Below, one piece after another: positions 8,993-18,737 of a DNA stretch of 64,000 nt. The number at the start of each line of letters is the position of its first letter. The first letter of the stretch is position 1. The position numbers and the translations under genes are program-made. The notes under the pieces are model-generated. The model ran no database searches. It had not been told where the DNA came from and was given only the letters and a program-made list of their open reading frames with translations. This DNA is from Halorubrum alkaliphilum (GTDB lineage: Archaea; Halobacteriota; Halobacteria; Halobacteriales; Haloferacaceae), in the NCBI RefSeq assembly GCF_017873815.1, contig NZ_JAGGKQ010000011.1, forward strand, positions 20,204 to 84,203, in the 5' to 3' direction.

Positions 8993-10149
8993 TGGGTGCC
9001 CTCCAGGATCGTCGTGGTCACGCAGTTGCCGAACCCGCCGACGTTACACGCGAGGCCGGTGTCGGCCTCGACCTGCCGCGGACCGGCGTTTCCGGTGACC
9101 TGCTCGTATATCTCGTACACCTGTGCGACGCCGCTGGCTCCCAGCGGATGCCCCTTCGATTTGAGGCCACCAGAGGTGTTGATCGGTAACTCGCCGTCGC
9201 GGTCGGTGACGCCCGCCTCGACCGCCTTCCATCCCTCGCCCTTCTCGAAGAAGCCGAGGTCCTCGCTCTGGAGGAACTCGAGAATGGTGAACATATCGTG
9301 GAGCTCCGCCACGTCGACGTCGTCCGGCCCGATGCCGGCCATCTCGTAGGCGATGTCGGAGGAGTCGGCGACGCCGCCCATCGTCGTCGGGTCCGCGCGC
9401 TCGTGGACGACGTGGGTGTCGGTCGCGCCGCCGATCCCCGAAACCACGGCGTACTCGTCCTCCGGGACGTACTCGGCGGCGACGGACTCAGGGCAAAACA
9501 CGAGCGCCGCGGAGCCGTCCGTGATCGGACAGAAGTCGTACAGCCGGAGGGGGTCGGCGACGACCGGCGACTCCAAGACCGTGTCGAGGTCGACCTCCTT
9601 TTGAAACTGCGCGTGTGGATTGTCGACGCCGTTCCTGTGGTTCTTGACCGCGACCTTGCCGAGGCTCTCACGGGGCGCGTCGTACTCGTCGAGGTAGAGG
9701 CGCGCGGTGAGCCCGGCGAAGGATGGGAGCGTGACGCCGTGTTTGTACTCGACCGGGTGCGTGAGCGACGCGATCACGTCGGTCGCTTCCGCGGTCGTCC
9801 GGTGGGTCATCTTTTCGCCGCCGACCAACATCGTACAGTCGCTCGCGCCGGAGGCGATCGACTGCCACGCGGCGTACACTCCCGCCCCACCCGACGAGGA
9901 GGTCTGGTCGATCCGGGCGGTGTACGCGGGCATGGCACCGAGGTCGTGGGCGAGCGCGTTCGGGACGCCGGTCTGTCCCTCGAACTCGCCGCTGGCCATG
10001 TTCGAGACGTACAGGTGATCGAGGTCGCCGCCGCCGATACCGGCGTCGTCGAGCGCGGCTTCGCCCGCCTCCGCGAGCAACTCGTTCACCCACGCGTCAC
10101 GCTGCCCGAACCGGGTCATCGACGCGCCGATTATCGCTACGCGTTCCAT
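8989..10149 (-). CDS. Thiolase-superfamily protein (SCP2-type acetyl-CoA C-acyltransferase-like)
   Basis: 386 aa, the usual length of a thiolase subunit. It begins MERVAIIGASMTRFGQR and carries the late thiolase motifs: HDMFTILEF, the His loop GHPLGASGVAQ, and a C-terminal GLACNVGGFGNCV. At the place where thiolases carry the nucleophilic Cys (pattern CASGG), this protein reads SSSGG (residues 84-88), so Ser replaces Cys. Transfer of an acyl group through the normal thioester is therefore doubtful; it may be a thiolase-like condensing or lyase enzyme. The DUF35 gene follows with a 4-base overlap. A TTTTAGG box lies about 27 bases before the ATG. Pathway unknown; lipid or acyl-CoA metabolism is inferred. 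Confidence 0.85.
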   Translation of the reverse strand: MERVAIIGASMTRFGQRDAWVNELLAEAGEAALDDAGIGGGDLDHLYVSNMASGEFEGQTGVPNALAHDLGAMPAYTARIDQTSSSGGAGVYAAWQSIASGASDCTMLVGGEKMTHRTTAEATDVIASLTHPVEYKHGVTLPSFAGLTARLYLDEYDAPRESLGKVAVKNHRNGVDNPHAQFQKEVDLDTVLESPVVADPLRLYDFCPITDGSAALVFCPESVAAEYVPEDEYAVVSGIGGATDTHVVHERADPTTMGGVADSSDIAYEMAGIGPDDVDVAELHDMFTILEFLQSEDLGFFEKGEGWKAVEAGVTDRDGELPINTSGGLKSKGHPLGASGVAQVYEIYEQVTGNAGPRQVEADTGLACNVGGFGNCVTTTILEGTQ

Positions 10150-10247
10150 ATCCGTGGGTCCGCCGGCGGCACCTAAAACGTACCTTTCCGTAGTCGAGCG
10201 CTCCGGGCGGGCGGAGGGGTCCCGCGGTCAGTCCGCCGGGACGGACA

Positions 10248-10964
10248 TCAGTCCGCTGGCGTCGGCGTCGGTCCCCGCTCCGACTCGGCGACCGTGACGT
10301 CGGCGAACGCCGCCCGACGGGCGTAGAAGAAGTAGACGTACGGCACCTTCGCCAACACGTCGAGGAAGACGTATGTGAACGCGATGCCGACCGCGCCGGC
10401 GAAGCCGAGCCCCTCCGGCCCCATCAGCCAGACGAAGGGGTACGCCAGCCACAGCAGGCCGATGTGGTTCTTGAGGAGGCTGAACAGCCCGAGCTGTGCC
10501 GGGTCGTCGGGGACCGACCGCGGGAACACCACGTACAGGTAGACGAACAGGCCGATGTGGAACGCGCCTGACAGGGCGAACAGCGCCCACTTGAGCGTCC
10601 CGTCTGCCACGACCGCAGCGGCACCGAAGGCGATCATCAGCGCGTCGGCGATCATCACGCCCGCGATGGCTCGGCGAGAAGCGCCGGCCACGTAGCCGAC
10701 GAACCCGACGAGCAGGGGAGTCGTGACGAGCCAGTCGATGTACCGGAAGCCGACTAGTTCCGTTCCGTTAATCGTCGTCGTTCCGATCCCGAGCGCCATC
10801 GCGACGTACGAGAGTCCGGCAAAGCCCGGAATGACCGCCAGTGCGGCGAGGCGTCCCCGATGCTCAGATCCTTCGAGGCTACGGTACAGCGCCGCGGTGA
10901 TTCCAACACCGACGAGGAAGGCGGCAGCGGCCACCCAGTACGCGACCGAGATGGGGTCCGTCAT
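10248..10964 (-). CDS. sop1: Sensory rhodopsin I
   Basis: 238 aa, seven membrane helices, archaeal type-1 rhodopsin. Helix C reads [15 protein letters not shown]. Asp77 is at the counterion position, and Phe replaces the cytoplasmic proton donor of bacteriorhodopsin, which points to a sensor rather than a pump. KNHIGLLW carries His167, matching the functionally important His166 of Halobacterium [15 protein letters not shown] carries the retinal Lys206. All three sit exactly one residue from the numbering I remember for Halobacterium SRI. The gene overlaps the stop of the transducer gene htrI by 4 bases, the classic htrI-sopI order. It should mediate attractant orange-light and repellent near-UV responses. 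Confidence 0.95.
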   Translation of the reverse strand: MTDPISVAYWVAAAAFLVGVGITAALYRSLEGSEHRGRLAALAVIPGFAGLSYVAMALGIGTTTINGTELVGFRYIDWLVTTPLLVGFVGYVAGASRRAIAGVMIADALMIAFGAAAVVADGTLKWALFALSGAFHIGLFVYLYVVFPRSVPDDPAQLGLFSLLKNHIGLLWLAYPFVWLMGPEGLGFAGAVGIAFTYVFLDVLAKVPYVYFFYARRAAFADVTVAESERGPTPTPAD

Positions 10965-12505
10965 CGCTCACCCCCATCCGTCGTGGCCGGCGTTCCGACC
11001 GGTCCGGCGTCGAGGTCGGTGGAAGTCGTTCCGGACTCGACGGTAAAGGTCGCGACACGGTCCTGAAGCGTCGTCACAGCGTCCTGCTGGAACGCTCGGA
11101 GCGAGTCGGAGACCCGCTCGACGACCTCCTGCCCCTCCTTGATTTCGGTCGCCGCATCGGTCGCGGTGTCGGCCGTTTCGGTGCTGAGTTCGGTGATCGA
11201 ATCGACCGACCCCGCAGTGTCCTGAACGGTATCGGCCTGATCCGCCGTGGTTCGCCGGATCTCCTCGAGTGACTGGTTGATCTCCTCCGCGGAGTCCGCG
11301 ATGGTCTCGATGTCCGTCAACGTCGACTCGACGGTGTCGGTTCCGCTCTGGACCCGTTCCTGCGTCGACCGGATGGATACTGTCACTTCCTCGGTCTGGT
11401 CCGCGATTTCGTCTATCATCTCGTCTATCTCGTTCGCCCGCGACTGCGTCTCCTCGGCGAGGCTCTTCACCTCCTCGGCGACGACGCTGAATCCGCCGCC
11501 GTCGATGTCTCCGCCGGCTCTCGCAGCTTCGATCGACGCGTTCAACGCCAGCATGTTGGTCTGTTCGGCGATCTCTCCGATGATATCGACGATCTCGGTG
11601 ATCTCACTCATGCCGGATTCGAGGCTCTCGACCCGATCGACCGCCTGTTCGGCCTCTGCCTCCACTTCTGCCATCTCGTCGAGTGCGGCCTGTGAAGAGT
11701 TTCGTGCGTCGCTGCTCGCCGTTGCGACCTCCTCGCTCCGTTCGGAGAGGTCGTCGACCGTGGCAGCGATCTCCTCGGCGGAGGCGCTGACAGCGTCGAT
11801 GTCGGCCGCGATCGACTCTAACTCCTCGTGTTGTTCCTCGGCCTGTGTTCGGATCGTCGAGGCGGTCCCAACCGCGCCGCCGACGCGCTGTTCGACCTCC
11901 GTGCTCATCTGAGCCATCTCGCCGGCGTCCGTCTCGATCCGATCGGCCATCTCGGTGACCGTTTCGACGGTGGCCTGTAGGTCGTCCATCATTCGGTTGA
12001 AGGACTCGCCGACCGTTGCGAGCGCCTCGTCGCTCTCGTCGACCTCGACTCGTTGGGTGAGATCGCCCGTTGACGCCCGCTCCATCACCTCACCGTACCG
12101 TTCGGCGGTCCTTCGGTATCGGTCGGCCATCTCCGTGGCTTCGGTTTGGGCGTCCGACAGCTCCTCCTGTGTGCGTTCCATCTCAACGAGTCGCTCCTTG
12201 AGCGAGAGGCGCATCTCCTCGATCGACCCGGCCAACTGGCCGAACTCGTCGCTCCGGGTCGACCTGACCTGACTGTCAATGTTGCCGCGGGCGACGCGCT
12301 CGGTCTGTGCGCCAATCTCGGTGACGCTGGCAATCGTTTCGGCCGCGTTGATCGAGCCGAGCGTCAACAGTCCGGCGACGGCTGCCACGATAGTCGCGTT
12401 AACATCGTTTGTGACCACCCCGACGATGATAATAAACCCCCCTGTGGCGATATAACCAGCACCGAGTTTTGCTCCATAGCTGTTTTTCACCGCTGCTATC
12501 GGCAT
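10961..12505 (-). CDS. htr1: Sensory rhodopsin I transducer HtrI
   Basis: 514 aa. There are two membrane helices and almost no extracellular domain (helix 1 about 13-31, helix 2 about 35-55), as expected for a transducer that reads a rhodopsin rather than a ligand. Glu56, important in Halobacterium HtrI, is present in INAAETIAS. Two HAMP-like regions follow (about 60-110 and 150-200), then a long signalling coiled coil with the tip [20 protein letters not shown]. The last about 20 residues are a flexible tail. It is slightly shorter than the 536-residue Halobacterium protein, with the gap in the coiled-coil spacer. It should pass the rhodopsin signal to CheA/CheW, which are not encoded here. 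Confidence 0.95.
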   Translation of the reverse strand: MPIAAVKNSYGAKLGAGYIATGGFIIIVGVVTNDVNATIVAAVAGLLTLGSINAAETIASVTEIGAQTERVARGNIDSQVRSTRSDEFGQLAGSIEEMRLSLKERLVEMERTQEELSDAQTEATEMADRYRRTAERYGEVMERASTGDLTQRVEVDESDEALATVGESFNRMMDDLQATVETVTEMADRIETDAGEMAQMSTEVEQRVGGAVGTASTIRTQAEEQHEELESIAADIDAVSASAEEIAATVDDLSERSEEVATASSDARNSSQAALDEMAEVEAEAEQAVDRVESLESGMSEITEIVDIIGEIAEQTNMLALNASIEAARAGGDIDGGGFSVVAEEVKSLAEETQSRANEIDEMIDEIADQTEEVTVSIRSTQERVQSGTDTVESTLTDIETIADSAEEINQSLEEIRRTTADQADTVQDTAGSVDSITELSTETADTATDAATEIKEGQEVVERVSDSLRAFQQDAVTTLQDRVATFTVESGTTSTDLDAGPVGTPATTDGGER

Positions 12506-12525
12506 ACGCTTACATCGATAACCAG

Positions 12526-12537
12526 AGTGATAAACCG
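12526..12537 (-). promoter_or_regulatory. TATA-like box for htrI-sopI
   Basis: The minus strand reads GGTTTATCACT here, centred about 27 bases before the htrI ATG at 12505. A leaderless htrI-sopI message is therefore likely. Confidence 0.5.
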
Positions 12538-12582
12538 CCGCCCCAATCTATCAAAGTCGATAATTCGGTCTGAAATAGCTAG

Positions 12583-15027
12583 TCACTCCGCCCGACGCCC
12601 AGCGTGACCGGGATAGTCGCGCTCGAATCGCGAGCCGATCTCCTCGCGGTCGATCCGGATGATTACCGGGCGGCCGTGAGGACAGGCGTACGGATTCTCA
12701 CAGTCGTCGAGTCGGTCGAGTAGGTCGAGTACTCGCCCTTCTGTCAACGACGTGTTTCCGGTCACGGAGGGGTAACACGCGAGGTCGGCGAGCAGTTCGT
12801 CGACGACAGCCGTCACCGGTTCCGGTATCGTCCCATTGCCCCCTGCGCCTCCCTCGCCACGTCCGATGCCGTCGGCATCAAGGGTGCCATCGGCTTCACG
12901 CTCGCTCTCGGCGTCCACAGCGTCGGAGACGAACGCCGAGAGGGCGTCACGGAGGAGTTCGGGGTCGAGCGCCGCGTCGAACACGGCGGGGACCGCCTCG
13001 ACGACGACCTCACGGTCGCCCGCACGCTCGGCACGGAACCCGATCTCGGCGAGGTCGTCAACGAACTCGCCGAACAGCGAAGCCTCCCGCGCAGTCAACT
13101 CGATCGACACCGGCTCGGCGAGCGCTTGTGCCGGCGCGCCGTCGGCGAACTCGCGTTTGAGCCGCTCGTAATTCACCCGCTCGTCGGCGGCGTGTTGGTC
13201 GATCAACACGAGCCCGTCCGAGGCCTCGGCTATCACGTACGTCTCGTGGAGCTGACCGAGCACGCGCAGGCGGGGCAGCGACTCGAACCCGCGTTCGTCC
13301 GCCGTCTCGTTGCCGGCGAGCGTGCGCTGGTTCGTGGGTCCTGACGTGGGCTCCGACTGATGTCCGTCTCGGATCGATGTCCCGGGAGATGACTTGCCGC
13401 GAGTTGGCGGATGCGACTCCGACCCCGACCGTCGTCTGGAAGGCTGACTCGCTGCGTCCTCGCCATTGCTCTCGGAGGCCGACCCCGTCGTATCAGCCGA
13501 GTTATTCGTGATCTCGACGCTGTTCGTGGCGTCAGAAACGCCGTCTCCGACGAATCCGGCGTCCTCATCCCCGACTTCCCCTCCGTTGGCGGAGCCGACT
13601 TCCCCTCCGTTGGCGGAGCCGACTTCCCCTCCGTTGGCGGAGCCGACTTCCCCTCCGTTGGCGGAGCCGACCTCCTCATCTTCGGCGGCGGATTCGACTT
13701 CCTCATCTCCGGCAGGTCCGACCTCCTCGCCGGCGGCGTCACGAGGTTCGGGTCCGCCGCCGATTCCCTCAACCGACCACGCGTCCGCGTCGTCGGGTTC
13801 GAGTCGTGTCGCGGACCCTTGTGGGTCGGGTTGTTCTGTCTCAGCGCTACCGTTCGTCTCCGTTGTATTGCCAATTCCCGCCCCGCCGACCGCCTCGGTG
13901 CCAAGGGGCTCAGGGTCGACGGCGGCCTCGTCCGGGGCAGACTGTCCGCGTGGAGCGCCCGACCGGATCAGTCCGTGATCGAGCAGGGCGGAGCCAACAG
14001 CGTCCTCAACCGCAGACCGAACGGCAGCCTCCTCGTCGAACCGGACCTCCAGCTTTCTTGGATGGACGTTGACATCGACGTCGTCCGGTGGGACCTCGAC
14101 GAACAGGACGGTAAACGGGTATCGGTCCGGCGCGAGCTGTCCGTCGTAGGCATCGAGGACGGCCTCCCGGAGACTGCTCGCGGTGACGTACCGACCGTTG
14201 ACGTATGTCCCGAGATAGTCGCGGCTCGCTCGGGTCGTCTCCGGATGCGAAACCAACCCAGTGACTCGGATGACGGACGGTGAGCCGTTTTCCGTCCGGG
14301 CGTTCAGACTCGACGAGTCAGCGCTCCCCTCATCCGGACGCCAGTCGACATCGAGCATTCCTTCGGCGACCTCTCTTCCGTACACCGCCAACACCGCCGA
14401 GCGGAGGTCGCCGTTCCCCTCCGTAGCGAACGTCTCCCGACCGTCGTGTTCGAGCGAGATGGCGACATCGGGGTTCGCGAGCGCGTAACTCGTGACAACG
14501 GTGTTGACGTGGTCGAACTCGGTTGTCACCCGCTTGAGAAACTTCTTCCGCGCAGGCGTGTTATAAAACAGGTCGTCGACCTCGACGACGGTCCCCGTCG
14601 GACAGCCTGCGGGGCGCACCTCGCCGACGGAGCCACCCTCGACTGATATCTCCGCGCCGGCGTCCGCGTCGGGCGGCTTCGACCGGACCGTGAGTCGGGA
14701 GACACCCCCGACGGTGTACAGCGCCTCGCCGCGGAACCCGAGGGTGGCGACGCCGGCGTCCAGATCGTCGATGTCGCCGATCTTCGAGGTGGCGTGTTCG
14801 GCGACGGCGGCTTCGAGCTGGTCGCCTTCGATCCCGACGCCGTCGTCGCGGACGCGGATCCCCTCGGTGCCACCGGCCTCGACACTCACGGCGACGCGGC
14901 TCGCGCCCGCGTCGAGGCTGTTCTCGACCAGCTCCTTGACGACGCTAGCCGGCCGCTCGACGACCTCGCCCGCGGCGATCCGCTGGATCGTCCGCTCGTC
15001 CAACCGTTCGATCTCGGGCGGCTCCAT
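12583..15027 (-). CDS. mutL: DNA mismatch repair protein MutL
   Basis: 814 aa from the ATG read at 15027 (three codons inside the longest frame). The N-terminal GHKL ATPase is intact: IQRIAAGEVVERPASVVKEL, ENSLDAGA, DDGVGI and TLGFRGEAL, then the transducer domain with VNGRYV and DVNVHPRKLEVRF. A very long acidic, repeat-bearing linker follows (about 350-590). The C-terminal domain has DQHAADERVNYE, matching the DQHA-x2-E-x4-E metal-binding endonuclease motif, and CPHGRP near the end. It should therefore be a nicking MutL. No mutS gene lies in this window, although haloarchaea often keep them together. The next gene is an unrelated sugar-transport ATPase. Confidence 0.95.
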   Translation of the reverse strand: MEPPEIERLDERTIQRIAAGEVVERPASVVKELVENSLDAGASRVAVSVEAGGTEGIRVRDDGVGIEGDQLEAAVAEHATSKIGDIDDLDAGVATLGFRGEALYTVGGVSRLTVRSKPPDADAGAEISVEGGSVGEVRPAGCPTGTVVEVDDLFYNTPARKKFLKRVTTEFDHVNTVVTSYALANPDVAISLEHDGRETFATEGNGDLRSAVLAVYGREVAEGMLDVDWRPDEGSADSSSLNARTENGSPSVIRVTGLVSHPETTRASRDYLGTYVNGRYVTASSLREAVLDAYDGQLAPDRYPFTVLFVEVPPDDVDVNVHPRKLEVRFDEEAAVRSAVEDAVGSALLDHGLIRSGAPRGQSAPDEAAVDPEPLGTEAVGGAGIGNTTETNGSAETEQPDPQGSATRLEPDDADAWSVEGIGGGPEPRDAAGEEVGPAGDEEVESAAEDEEVGSANGGEVGSANGGEVGSANGGEVGSANGGEVGDEDAGFVGDGVSDATNSVEITNNSADTTGSASESNGEDAASQPSRRRSGSESHPPTRGKSSPGTSIRDGHQSEPTSGPTNQRTLAGNETADERGFESLPRLRVLGQLHETYVIAEASDGLVLIDQHAADERVNYERLKREFADGAPAQALAEPVSIELTAREASLFGEFVDDLAEIGFRAERAGDREVVVEAVPAVFDAALDPELLRDALSAFVSDAVDAESEREADGTLDADGIGRGEGGAGGNGTIPEPVTAVVDELLADLACYPSVTGNTSLTEGRVLDLLDRLDDCENPYACPHGRPVIIRIDREEIGSRFERDYPGHAGRRAE
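13571..13666 (-). repeat. 24-bp in-frame tandem repeat inside mutL
   Basis: Four identical 24-base units, each encoding eight residues that include NGGEVG, in the disordered linker between the ATPase and endonuclease domains. The reading frame is kept. Confidence 0.97.
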
Positions 15028-15154
15028 TGCTATCACGTACTCCGGCGAGCGCGTACTTCAAACCGTTCCCCGTTTCGTCTATCCACGGCACGCGGCTCGG
15101 GCCGGACGGGTAAACGCCCGGAATCGGTCGATCCGCGACGCCGTCAGACCCGAC

Positions 15155-16288
15155 TCACGGCGTGGCGGGTTCGGGGTCCTCGGTACGGAAAAAGACGTCT
15201 TCGCCGGTCTCGGGGTCGAACAGGTGGAGGTCGGAGTCATCGAAAGTGATCCCGACCGTTTGATCCGGTTCCGGTTTGATCTCAGGCCGGGAGCGGGCGA
15301 GGAAGTCCTCCCCAAGCGTCAGGTGGACGTAGTTGTCCGAGCCGATCGGCTCGACGACTTCGACGGAGGTCCGCACGAGTTCGCTTCCGTCAGGGTTCTC
15401 GATCACGGTGACGTTTTCGGGACGGATCCCGAGCGTGTACGACGAGTCATGGAGTGTATGCCCGCGGAGGTACTCCTCGCTGAGTTCGATCTCGAAGCCA
15501 GCGCTCTCGTTTGTCAGTGTGGTTGACGAACCGGACGTGTCGACGTCGACATCGATGAAATTCATCGACGGTGAGCCGATAAAACCCGCAACAAAGCGGT
15601 TAATTGGGTTCTCGTACACCTCGGTCGGCGCACCGACCTGCTGGAGCTTTCCGTCGTTGAGTATGGCGAGTCGATCACCCATCGTCATCGCCTCCTCCTG
15701 GTCGTGAGTGACGTACATCGCCGTGACGCCGAACTCTTTCTGGAGCTTCTGTATCTCCGCGCGCATCTCCGTCCGGAGCTTAGCGTCGAGATTCGAGAGC
15801 GGCTCGTCGAACAGGAACACCTCCGGCTCGCGTGCGATGGCGCGGCCGAGCGCGACACGCTGTTTCTGTCCGCCGGAGAGCTCGTCGGGCTTGTCGTCGA
15901 GGAGCTCCGCAATGCCCATCATTTCGGCCATCTCTCGGACGCGGTCGTGGCGTTCCTCCGTCGTCATCTCGGTACTCATCTTGAGGCCGAACGCCATGTT
16001 CTCGCGGACGGTCTTGTGCGGATACAGCGCGTAGTTCTGAAACACCATCGCGACCGGACGGTTCTTGGCGTGGATGTCGGTCACGTCCTCGTCGTCGAAG
16101 CTGATTGTCCCCGAAGTCGGTTCTTCGAGTCCGGCAACCATCCGAAGGGTAGTCGTCTTCCCACAACCCGATGGCCCAACGACGGTGACGAACTCGCCGT
16201 CCTCGATTTCGAGGTCGATGTCGTCGACGGCGACAATGGTTCCCCTATCGAACTCCTTTCTGAGAGCGTCGAGCGTGACTTCCGCCAT
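15155..16288 (-). CDS. Sugar ABC transporter ATP-binding protein (MalK/UgpC type)
   Basis: 377 aa from the ATG read at 16288. A second ATG two codons upstream (16294) is possible, but a TATA-like ACTAATATAG is centred 27 bases from 16288, which favours the shorter form. Motifs: Walker A GPSGCGKTT (about 34-42), Q-loop QNYALYPHKT, signature LSGGQKQR, Walker B FLFDEPLSNLD, H-loop THDQEEA. The C-terminal about 130 residues form the MalK-type regulatory OB domain (LGIRPENVTV). It is divergent from the binding protein and permease genes that follow, so it almost certainly powers them. ATPases of this class can serve several sugar importers. Confidence 0.92.
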   Translation of the reverse strand: MAEVTLDALRKEFDRGTIVAVDDIDLEIEDGEFVTVVGPSGCGKTTTLRMVAGLEEPTSGTISFDDEDVTDIHAKNRPVAMVFQNYALYPHKTVRENMAFGLKMSTEMTTEERHDRVREMAEMMGIAELLDDKPDELSGGQKQRVALGRAIAREPEVFLFDEPLSNLDAKLRTEMRAEIQKLQKEFGVTAMYVTHDQEEAMTMGDRLAILNDGKLQQVGAPTEVYENPINRFVAGFIGSPSMNFIDVDVDTSGSSTTLTNESAGFEIELSEEYLRGHTLHDSSYTLGIRPENVTVIENPDGSELVRTSVEVVEPIGSDNYVHLTLGEDFLARSRPEIKPEPDQTVGITFDDSDLHLFDPETGEDVFFRTEDPEPATP

Positions 16289-16431
16289 TTCCATATACGG
16301 AGGTGCCCTGCTATATTAGTCCTTCGGCAATTTTTCAAACAGTGATGTAATATCTCATCCTAAATATAAGTATAACGAACGATCCAAGATATTAAATGTG
16401 TGAAGATAGAATTCATCGTTTGTTACGAGCC
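16289..16431. promoter_or_regulatory. Divergent promoter region between the sugar-ABC ATPase and the binding protein gene
   Basis: 143 AT-rich bases. On the minus strand ACTAATATAG (16311-16320) serves the ATPase gene. On the plus strand TAAATATAAG (16361-16370) would start the binding-protein message about 40 bases before its ATG, and GATATTAAATG (about 16388-16398) is a second candidate closer in. I could not identify a TrmB-type operator with certainty. Confidence 0.5.
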
Positions 16432-17682
16432 ATGAACGCAGACAGACGGACACTACTCAAGACGATCGGTGGATCGAGCGCGCTCGCGGCGTTCGCGGGC
16501 TGTGTGGGAGTTGACGACGGTGAGGATGACGACGACGAACCCGGAGCCGACGCCGACGGCGGCGTGGCCTCGATGTGGATCGACATGCAGGAGGCCGAAG
16601 AAGCAGACTTCAGCGACGACGTTTCGCAGTTCGGATCCGAAACCGACCACGTCATCGAAGTCGAAGAGCCCGGTGGCGAGCTCGACGAACAGCTCGACAC
16701 CGCGATCCCCGCCGGCGACGGCCCGGATGGTTGGATCTGGGCACACGACTGGATCGGCCGGTTTGCCGTCCGCGAGGAGCCGCGCTTCCTCTATGACGCC
16801 TCCGACGACGTTGACATCGACCTCGACGCGTACACCGCACCCGCTCAGGAGGCGATCCAATTCGACGGCGGGCTCTACGGCCTGCCGTTCGCCTCCGAGA
16901 CGGTGACCCTGTTCTACAACGAGGACATGGTCGACGAGCCGCCGGAGACGTTCGACGAGATGATCAGCGTGATGGATGACTTCCACAATCCCGAGGAGGG
17001 TGAGTACGGCCTCTCGTATCCGGTCACCGACCCGTACTTCGTGAGCGGGTTCCTCCAAGCGTACGGCGGCGACATCTTCGACGAGGCGAACCTCGAAGTC
17101 GGCCTCGACGCCGACGAAGTGAAGCAGGGTCTCGGCCGGCTCGAGGAGCTGTTCGACTACGTTCCCGCCGACCCCGGCTACGAGTCACAGATCGTCGCGT
17201 TCGCCGACGGGCTCGCGCCGTTCGCGATCAACGGGCCGTGGGAGATCGGTAACCTCTCCGATGAGATCGAGAATCTCGGCGTCGCGGAGCTACCGACGGT
17301 CGACGGCAACCACCCACGGAACTACACTGGAATCCAGACGATCTACTTCAGCGCCATGCTGGAGGACTCCGGACAGGACGCGGTCGACGCGCTCACCGAG
17401 TTCGCCGAGTGGTACACCACCAGCGAGGATGTCATCACCCACAACGCCGACCGGCACAGCTACATTCCGGTGCTTGCCGATGTGGTCGAGGGGAACGACC
17501 TCTCGCCGGAGGTCCAGGCGTTCGCCGAGCAGGTCGACAACGGTGTCCCGATGCCGACACACCCCGACATGGACAACGTGTGGGACCCCCTAGAGGAGGC
17601 GCTAACACGCGTGTTTAACGGCGACCAAGGCGGCGACGAGGCGCTCGACCAGGCCGCCGAGGAGATCCGAGACAGCCTGTAG
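16432..17682 (+). CDS. Sugar-binding lipoprotein of an ABC transporter (SBP family 1, MalE-like)
   Basis: 416 aa from the ATG at 16432; the 12 extra upstream codons would spoil the signal. MNADRRTLLKTIGGSSALAA is a twin-arginine signal, and AFAGC is the lipobox, so the protein should be lipid-anchored outside the cell. An acidic linker follows. The body is a family 1 binding domain (EAIQFDGGLYGLPFASETVTLFYNEDMVD, FADGLAPFAINGPWEIGN, YTGIQTIYFSA), close to maltose/maltodextrin-binding proteins. The permease genes follow on the same strand after 20 bases. The sugar is inferred to be maltose-like, trehalose-like or glucose-like, not proven. Confidence 0.9.
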   Translation: MNADRRTLLKTIGGSSALAAFAGCVGVDDGEDDDDEPGADADGGVASMWIDMQEAEEADFSDDVSQFGSETDHVIEVEEPGGELDEQLDTAIPAGDGPDGWIWAHDWIGRFAVREEPRFLYDASDDVDIDLDAYTAPAQEAIQFDGGLYGLPFASETVTLFYNEDMVDEPPETFDEMISVMDDFHNPEEGEYGLSYPVTDPYFVSGFLQAYGGDIFDEANLEVGLDADEVKQGLGRLEELFDYVPADPGYESQIVAFADGLAPFAINGPWEIGNLSDEIENLGVAELPTVDGNHPRNYTGIQTIYFSAMLEDSGQDAVDALTEFAEWYTTSEDVITHNADRHSYIPVLADVVEGNDLSPEVQAFAEQVDNGVPMPTHPDMDNVWDPLEEALTRVFNGDQGGDEALDQAAEEIRDSL

Positions 17683-17702
17683 ACGCGTTTATATCATCTA
17701 TC

Positions 17703-18737
17703 ATGGCCACCTCAACCGGAACCGGGTCGAGTTCCAGCCCGCTGTCGCGGATCGCCGCCGCACTCCCCTTCACCAGACGCGACTGGGGGATCCTGTTGGT
17801 GATTCCCGGCGTGGTGTTGTTCTCGGCGTTCATGCTCTACCCGATCTTCTACCTGTTTTATATCTCGTTGACCGACGCGACCTTCGCCGGCTCCGTGATC
17901 GGGGGCGGAGCCGAGCTGATCGGGCTCGACAACTACGTACAGCTCCTGACCGACTCGCAGTTCTGGACATCGATGTCGATCACGTGGGCGTTCGTCGCCG
18001 TCTCGCTGGTGATCAAGGTGTTCGTCGCCGTCGGCATCGCACTGTTATTAAATCACGCGCGTGTCGCCGGCAAGCGCTACATGCGCGCGGCGGCGATCGT
18101 TCCGCTTGGCTTCCCCGCGATCTTCACGATCACGGTGTGGCGCGGAATGTTCAGCGACGCACGGTTCGGCGTGTTCAACGTGATGCTCGACTACTACAAC
18201 ACCGCGATTACCGGCCTGTTCGGCCTCGTCGACGTCGCCGTCTTTTTCACCGCGGTGGCGGTCCCGACGTTTCTGCTCGTCGAGCTCCCGGTCGGCTTCC
18301 TCAGCGGTCGCTGGTCGGCGTTTTTCGCGTACGTCACCACCGAAGTCTGGCTGGCGTACCCGTTTATGGTGATCATCATCGTGAGCGCACTCCAGGACGT
18401 TCCGCGAGAGCTCCACGAGGCAGCCATGGTGGACGGCGCCGGCTACCTCCAACGGTTCCGGACGGTGACGCTCCCGGCCATAAAGCGACCGGTGCTGTTC
18501 GCGGCGATTCTCACGGGCGCAACCTCGTTCCAGCAGTTCCTCATCCCATGGGTGTTCAATCAGGGGGGACCCGCACGACAGAACGAACTGATCATCGTCT
18601 ACGGCTACCGTGAGGCGATCAGCTTCAACGAGTTCGGCCTGTCGGCAGCAATCCTGATCGTTGCCATCGCGTTCATCGGGCTGTTCATGTACGTCGCCGT
18701 CCGGTGGGGCCGTCTCGCCGAGGGGGTGGACGAATGA
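17703..18737 (+). CDS. Sugar ABC transporter permease, MalF-like
   Basis: 344 aa with about six to seven membrane spans. The N terminus is Ser/Gly-rich and cytoplasmic (about 1-22). The EAA loop that docks the ATPase reads EAAMVDGAGYLQRFRTVTLP (about 240-259). The stretch GLDNYVQLLTDSQFW is typical of MalF/LacF permeases. It forms the transmembrane channel with the next gene, which it overlaps by 4 bases (ATGA). Confidence 0.92.
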   Translation: MATSTGTGSSSSPLSRIAAALPFTRRDWGILLVIPGVVLFSAFMLYPIFYLFYISLTDATFAGSVIGGGAELIGLDNYVQLLTDSQFWTSMSITWAFVAVSLVIKVFVAVGIALLLNHARVAGKRYMRAAAIVPLGFPAIFTITVWRGMFSDARFGVFNVMLDYYNTAITGLFGLVDVAVFFTAVAVPTFLLVELPVGFLSGRWSAFFAYVTTEVWLAYPFMVIIIVSALQDVPRELHEAAMVDGAGYLQRFRTVTLPAIKRPVLFAAILTGATSFQQFLIPWVFNQGGPARQNELIIVYGYREAISFNEFGLSAAILIVAIAFIGLFMYVAVRWGRLAEGVDE

